From Reichenbachiella sp. (GTDB lineage: Bacteria; Bacteroidota; Bacteroidia; Cytophagales; Cyclobacteriaceae): a stretch of 64,000 nucleotides of DNA. The stretch is from the NCBI RefSeq assembly GCF_033344935.1, contig NZ_JAWPMM010000001.1, positions 3,272,001 through 3,336,000 on the forward strand, read 5' to 3'. Below the pieces are notes generated by a model. It was not told the origin of the DNA. It was given only the letters and a program-made list of their open reading frames with translations, and did not search any database. The translations under genes were made by a program, and so were the position numbers. Position 1 is the first letter of the stretch. The number at the start of each line of letters is the position of its first letter. Positions 61,755 through 64,000 of the stretch are shown piece after piece.

Positions 61755-62789
61755 CTAAAAATGCTTCCAACCCTGCGCTTGTAGTGAGACCGTGTTATTA
61801 TTCTTGGTCACCATCTTTAGACCATTGGCTTTCTTATCTACATATCCAATGGTCGCGATATCTGGATGATTTTTGATTTTTTCAAAATCAGTTTGCCCGA
61901 TAGTGAAAAGTAGTTCGTAATCTTCCCCACCATTCAGCGCACATGTCATAGGGTCCATGTTAAATTCCACAGCCGTGTCGTATGTCATTTTAGAAATTGG
62001 CAATTTATCCTCATAAATCGTGATCCCTACTTCAGAGTTTTTGGCAATATGAAACAGCTCAGAAGCCAAACCATCTGAAATATCAATCATAGATGTAGGC
62101 ACCAAACCAAGATCCCCTAACTCATGAATCACATCCATTCTAGCAGAAGGCTTCAATTGTCGCTTCACGATGTAGTCGTACTTTTCCAAATCGGGCTGCA
62201 TTTCAGGGTTTTCTTTAAAAACCGCTTTTTCTCTTTCCAATACCTGTAGCCCTAAGTATGCACCACCTAAATCACCAGTCACGCAGATAATGTCATTTTC
62301 TTCGGCATTTTTTCTATAGACTACCTTGTCTTTGGATACTTCCCCAATTACCGATACAGAGATCACTAATCCTGATGGAGATGATGTGGTATCTCCACCA
62401 ACCAAATCCACTGAGAAGTCCTCGCAAGCGAACTGAATCCCCTTGTACAATTCTTCAATGGCTTCTACAGAAAATCGATTACTCAATCCCAAACTCACCG
62501 TAATCTGCTTCGGTAGCCCATTCATAGCAGCAATATCCGATATGTTGACCGCCACCGCTTTATATCCCAAATGCTGAAGTGGCATGTAGGACAAATCGAA
62601 ATGCACACCTTCCAGCAACATGTCTGTAGATATCAATTGTAACAAATCACCAGACCCAAACACCGCCGCATCGTCGCCGATGCCTTTGAGGGTAGAACTG
62701 TTCTTATTCGTGAATTTCGAACTGATTTGATCTATCAATCCAAACTCTCCTATTTTTCCTATTTCCGTTCTCTTTGGTTGCTCCGACAT
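61755..62789 (-). CDS. thiL: Thiamine-monophosphate kinase
   Basis: A 344-residue AIRS-family enzyme that phosphorylates thiamine monophosphate to thiamine diphosphate. The start ATG 62789 overlaps the mce stop by one base (TAATG), better than an ATG 21 bases earlier. Motifs include GIGDDAAV near 38-45, TDMLLEGVHFDL near 59-70, AVNISDIAAMNG near 87-98, VGGDTTSSP near 130 and MIDISDGLASEL near 233. TPP supply also serves pdhB. No TPP riboswitch is seen here. Confidence 0.95.
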   Translation of the reverse strand: MSEQPKRTEIGKIGEFGLIDQISSKFTNKNSSTLKGIGDDAAVFGSGDLLQLISTDMLLEGVHFDLSYMPLQHLGYKAVAVNISDIAAMNGLPKQITVSLGLSNRFSVEAIEELYKGIQFACEDFSVDLVGGDTTSSPSGLVISVSVIGEVSKDKVVYRKNAEENDIICVTGDLGGAYLGLQVLEREKAVFKENPEMQPDLEKYDYIVKRQLKPSARMDVIHELGDLGLVPTSMIDISDGLASELFHIAKNSEVGITIYEDKLPISKMTYDTAVEFNMDPMTCALNGGEDYELLFTIGQTDFEKIKNHPDIATIGYVDKKANGLKMVTKNNNTVSLQAQGWKHF

Positions 62790-63190
62790 TATTCTTTTAT
62801 TTCCTGACACAGTTCTACTAATACCCCATTACTAGATTTTGGGTGGAGAAAACATACCAATTTGTTGTCCGCTCCTTTTTTTGGTTCTTTATTGATCAAC
62901 TGAAAACCTTCGCCTTCTAATCGCTTCATTTCGGCATAAATGTCCTCTACCTCAAAGGCCAAATGATGGATACCTTCACCCTTTTTAGCAATAAACTTGG
63001 CGATAGCGCTATCTTCATCAGTGGCTTCCAACAATTCAACCTTGGACTCGCCCACTTTAAAAAATGAAGTGGAAACATTTTCTGAAGCTACCGTCTCCAC
63101 TTTATAGCTTGGCTGACCAAAAATTTGTTCAAAAAGCTGATCCGAATCCTTCAGGTTCTTCACCGCGATACCAATGTGTTCTAGTTTCAT
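62789..63190 (-). CDS. mce: Methylmalonyl-CoA epimerase
   Basis: A 133-residue VOC-fold enzyme that interconverts the (R) and (S) forms of methylmalonyl-CoA. Metal-binding His and Glu positions are visible in LEHIGIAVKNL (residues 3-13), VELLEATD near 52-59, GIHHLAFEVED near 74-84 and VLVELCQEI at the end. With mutA/mutB and meaB it gives the methylmalonyl-CoA to succinyl-CoA branch within this window. It is translationally coupled to thiL. Confidence 0.95.
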   Translation of the reverse strand: MKLEHIGIAVKNLKDSDQLFEQIFGQPSYKVETVASENVSTSFFKVGESKVELLEATDEDSAIAKFIAKKGEGIHHLAFEVEDIYAEMKRLEGEGFQLINKEPKKGADNKLVCFLHPKSSNGVLVELCQEIKE

Positions 63191-63336
63191 TTGGGGATTA
63201 ATTATTCAAAACGATTCTAAATAAATCGTTAGATTTGCAAAAAAAGTGAAACTTTTCTGCACGACGAAGGGTTTTCTACTTTTAAAAGTTAGACATTCAA
63301 TCAGGTATTCAAAATACCATTAGATATAAAGAAAAT

Positions 63337-63666
63337 ATGTTGACCGTATCAGAAAAAGCGCAAAACAGAATTGTAGAATTAAAGAAGGCTGAAGGCCATA
63401 CCGACCAGCACAACCTTAGGGTCTCTGTGAAAGGCGGTGGATGCTCGGGCTTGATGTATGATCTATCGTTCGATGATCAAATCACAGAAAAAGACGACGT
63501 GTTCGAAGGCGCCAATGGTGTGAAAGTGATCGTGGATAAGAAAAGCCTTTTCTATCTGCTAGACACTACCCTGGACTTCTCCGATGGCCTCAATGGCAAA
63601 GGTTTTCAATTCGTAAACCCGAACGCCACTAGAACCTGTGGTTGTGGCGAGAGCTTCGCAGTTTAA
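63337..63666 (+). CDS. Iron-sulfur cluster carrier of the IscA/ErpA/SufA family
   Basis: A 109-residue A-type carrier. The first conserved cysteine is in [13 protein letters not shown] near residue 33, and the C-terminal pair is in [10 protein letters not shown] near 101-103. This is the complete three-cysteine set for binding and transferring Fe-S clusters. It could serve SdhB and other clusters. Which of the IscA, ErpA or SufA roles applies cannot be told from sequence. It stands alone with its own terminator. Confidence 0.93.
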   Translation: MLTVSEKAQNRIVELKKAEGHTDQHNLRVSVKGGGCSGLMYDLSFDDQITEKDDVFEGANGVKVIVDKKSLFYLLDTTLDFSDGLNGKGFQFVNPNATRTCGCGESFAV

Positions 63667-63688
63667 ACTTCTTCAACTAAAATATTTG

Positions 63689-63721
63689 ATAGCCGTGGAT
63701 GGTCTCCTCGGCTATTTTTTT
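63689..63721 (+). terminator. Terminator after the IscA-type gene
   Basis: A 7-bp stem (63689-63695 with 63709-63715) with a 13-base loop is followed by a T-run, 22 bases after the stop codon. Confidence 0.8.
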
Positions 63722-63738
63722 GTCCCTACTTTCGCTAG

Positions 63739-63762
63739 ATCGCAACTGTATTGCGATTTTTC
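63739..63762. terminator. Second hairpin with T-run
   Basis: ATCGCA (63739-63744) pairs with TGCGAT (63752-63757), followed by TTTTTC. It may be a back-up terminator or belong to the repeat-rich spacer. Confidence 0.45.
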
Positions 63763-63808
63763 TTATCGGGCATTTGAAATGCTAAACAAGGTTTCAGTTA
63801 TATAACAT

Positions 63809-63845
63809 ATATGCGACCGAGCGGAAAATCACGCATATTTTTTTG
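63809..63845. terminator. Third hairpin with T-run
   Basis: ATATGCG (63809-63815) pairs with CGCATAT (63832-63838), followed by six or more T. It directly precedes the dispersed repeat at 63846. Confidence 0.5.
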
Positions 63846-63994
63846 ATAGTCATTTCGTAAGGAATTCGACGATAGTCGGATGACTGAAGAAATCTTCTCA
63901 GTTTATTGCAGCCACCACCAAATAACTTTCAGCCCTCATCCTCAAATGAGGAGATCCCTTCGTTGCTCTACGGGATGACTTTCAGTTAGCAAAG
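63846..63994. repeat. Dispersed inverted-repeat element at the window end
   Basis: Starts AGTCATTTCGTAAGGAATTCG and ends TTGCTCTACGGGATGACTTTC (given within limits); outer arms GTCAT.TCGTA / TACGGGATGAC are complementary with mismatches. Internal segments GAAGAAATCTTCTC and GAGGAGATCCCTTCG also pair poorly with each other. This is the style of multi-copy intergenic palindromes, related in form but not in sequence to the element at 30600. No coding frame is seen in the last 334 bases of the window. Confidence 0.6.
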
Positions 63995-64000
63995 AGTCTG

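Overview
The window looks like chromosomal DNA of a Bacteroidota bacterium, most likely a marine Cytophagales-type gliding bacterium. Supporting signs are TonB-dependent uptake, two secreted proteins with type IX secretion (T9SS) C-terminal sorting domains (one type A-like, one gliding-motility/type B-like), few Shine-Dalgarno sequences, candidate promoters of the TTTG / TAnnTTTG class, lipoproteins with acidic residues right after the lipidated cysteine, and a DnaE polymerase carrying an N-terminal proofreading exonuclease. Genus-level assignment is not possible from the sequence alone. I see no rRNA, tRNA, CRISPR array, transposase, integrase or prophage gene.

Layout. 1-6.35 kb: end of a TonB receptor, then a tightly overlapping cobamide salvage operon (Dph6-like ATPase, cobU, cobT, cobS, cobC, second Dph6-like ATPase) converging on meaB. 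6.6-8.8 kb: a CHASE2 membrane protein and a FecR-like exported protein. 8.9-13.7 kb (minus): pyrR-pyrB, an exported protein, an EVE protein and an M16 peptidase. 13.8-16.4 kb (minus): an ECF42-type sigma factor with a lipoprotein, a YCII/DGPF protein and an SRPBCC protein. 16.6-20.3 kb: aminopeptidase P, RidA, two small membrane proteins and an M48 protease. 20.3-24.6 kb (minus): fabD, a DCC thioredoxin-like protein and a large T9SS cargo. 24.9-28.3 kb: sdhCAB. 28.4-29.4 kb: two paralogous lipoproteins separated by a decayed copy of the sdhB 3' end. 29.5-34.9 kb: a glycosyltransferase and dnaE. 35-40.4 kb (minus): a seven-repeat propeller T9SS cargo followed by a second, shortened copy of the dnaE 3' end, a 58-residue PLDc_N-like gene, an array of three paralogous exported proteins plus a remnant, and a MORN protein. 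40.6-45.4 kb: a lipoprotein, a TerB-ABCG transporter fusion and a DUF218 protein. 45.4-51 kb (minus): SDR, folA, fmt, a DEGS1-like sphingolipid desaturase, then accA-plsC-yidD and a PspC protein. 51-54 kb: an OmpA/TPR lipoprotein and pdhB. 54.1-58 kb (minus): mutB and mutA. 58.3-64 kb: dnaA, htrA, a small protein, thiL-mce, an IscA-type protein and a hairpin-rich repeat region.

How the genes work together. Cobamide salvage, MeaB, both methylmalonyl-CoA mutase subunits and methylmalonyl-CoA epimerase are all present, so B12 capture and the B12-dependent propionyl-CoA/succinyl-CoA branch are encoded in one 63 kb neighbourhood, joined to the TCA cycle by sdhCAB and pdhB. fabD, accA, a PlsC-type acyltransferase and the DEGS1-like desaturase supply fatty acid, phospholipid and probably sphingolipid metabolism. 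The points most worth a second look are the paired Dph6-like ligases around the cob genes, the bacterial DEGS1 homologue, and two independent places where a housekeeping gene's 3' end has been copied downstream next to an exported accessory protein.
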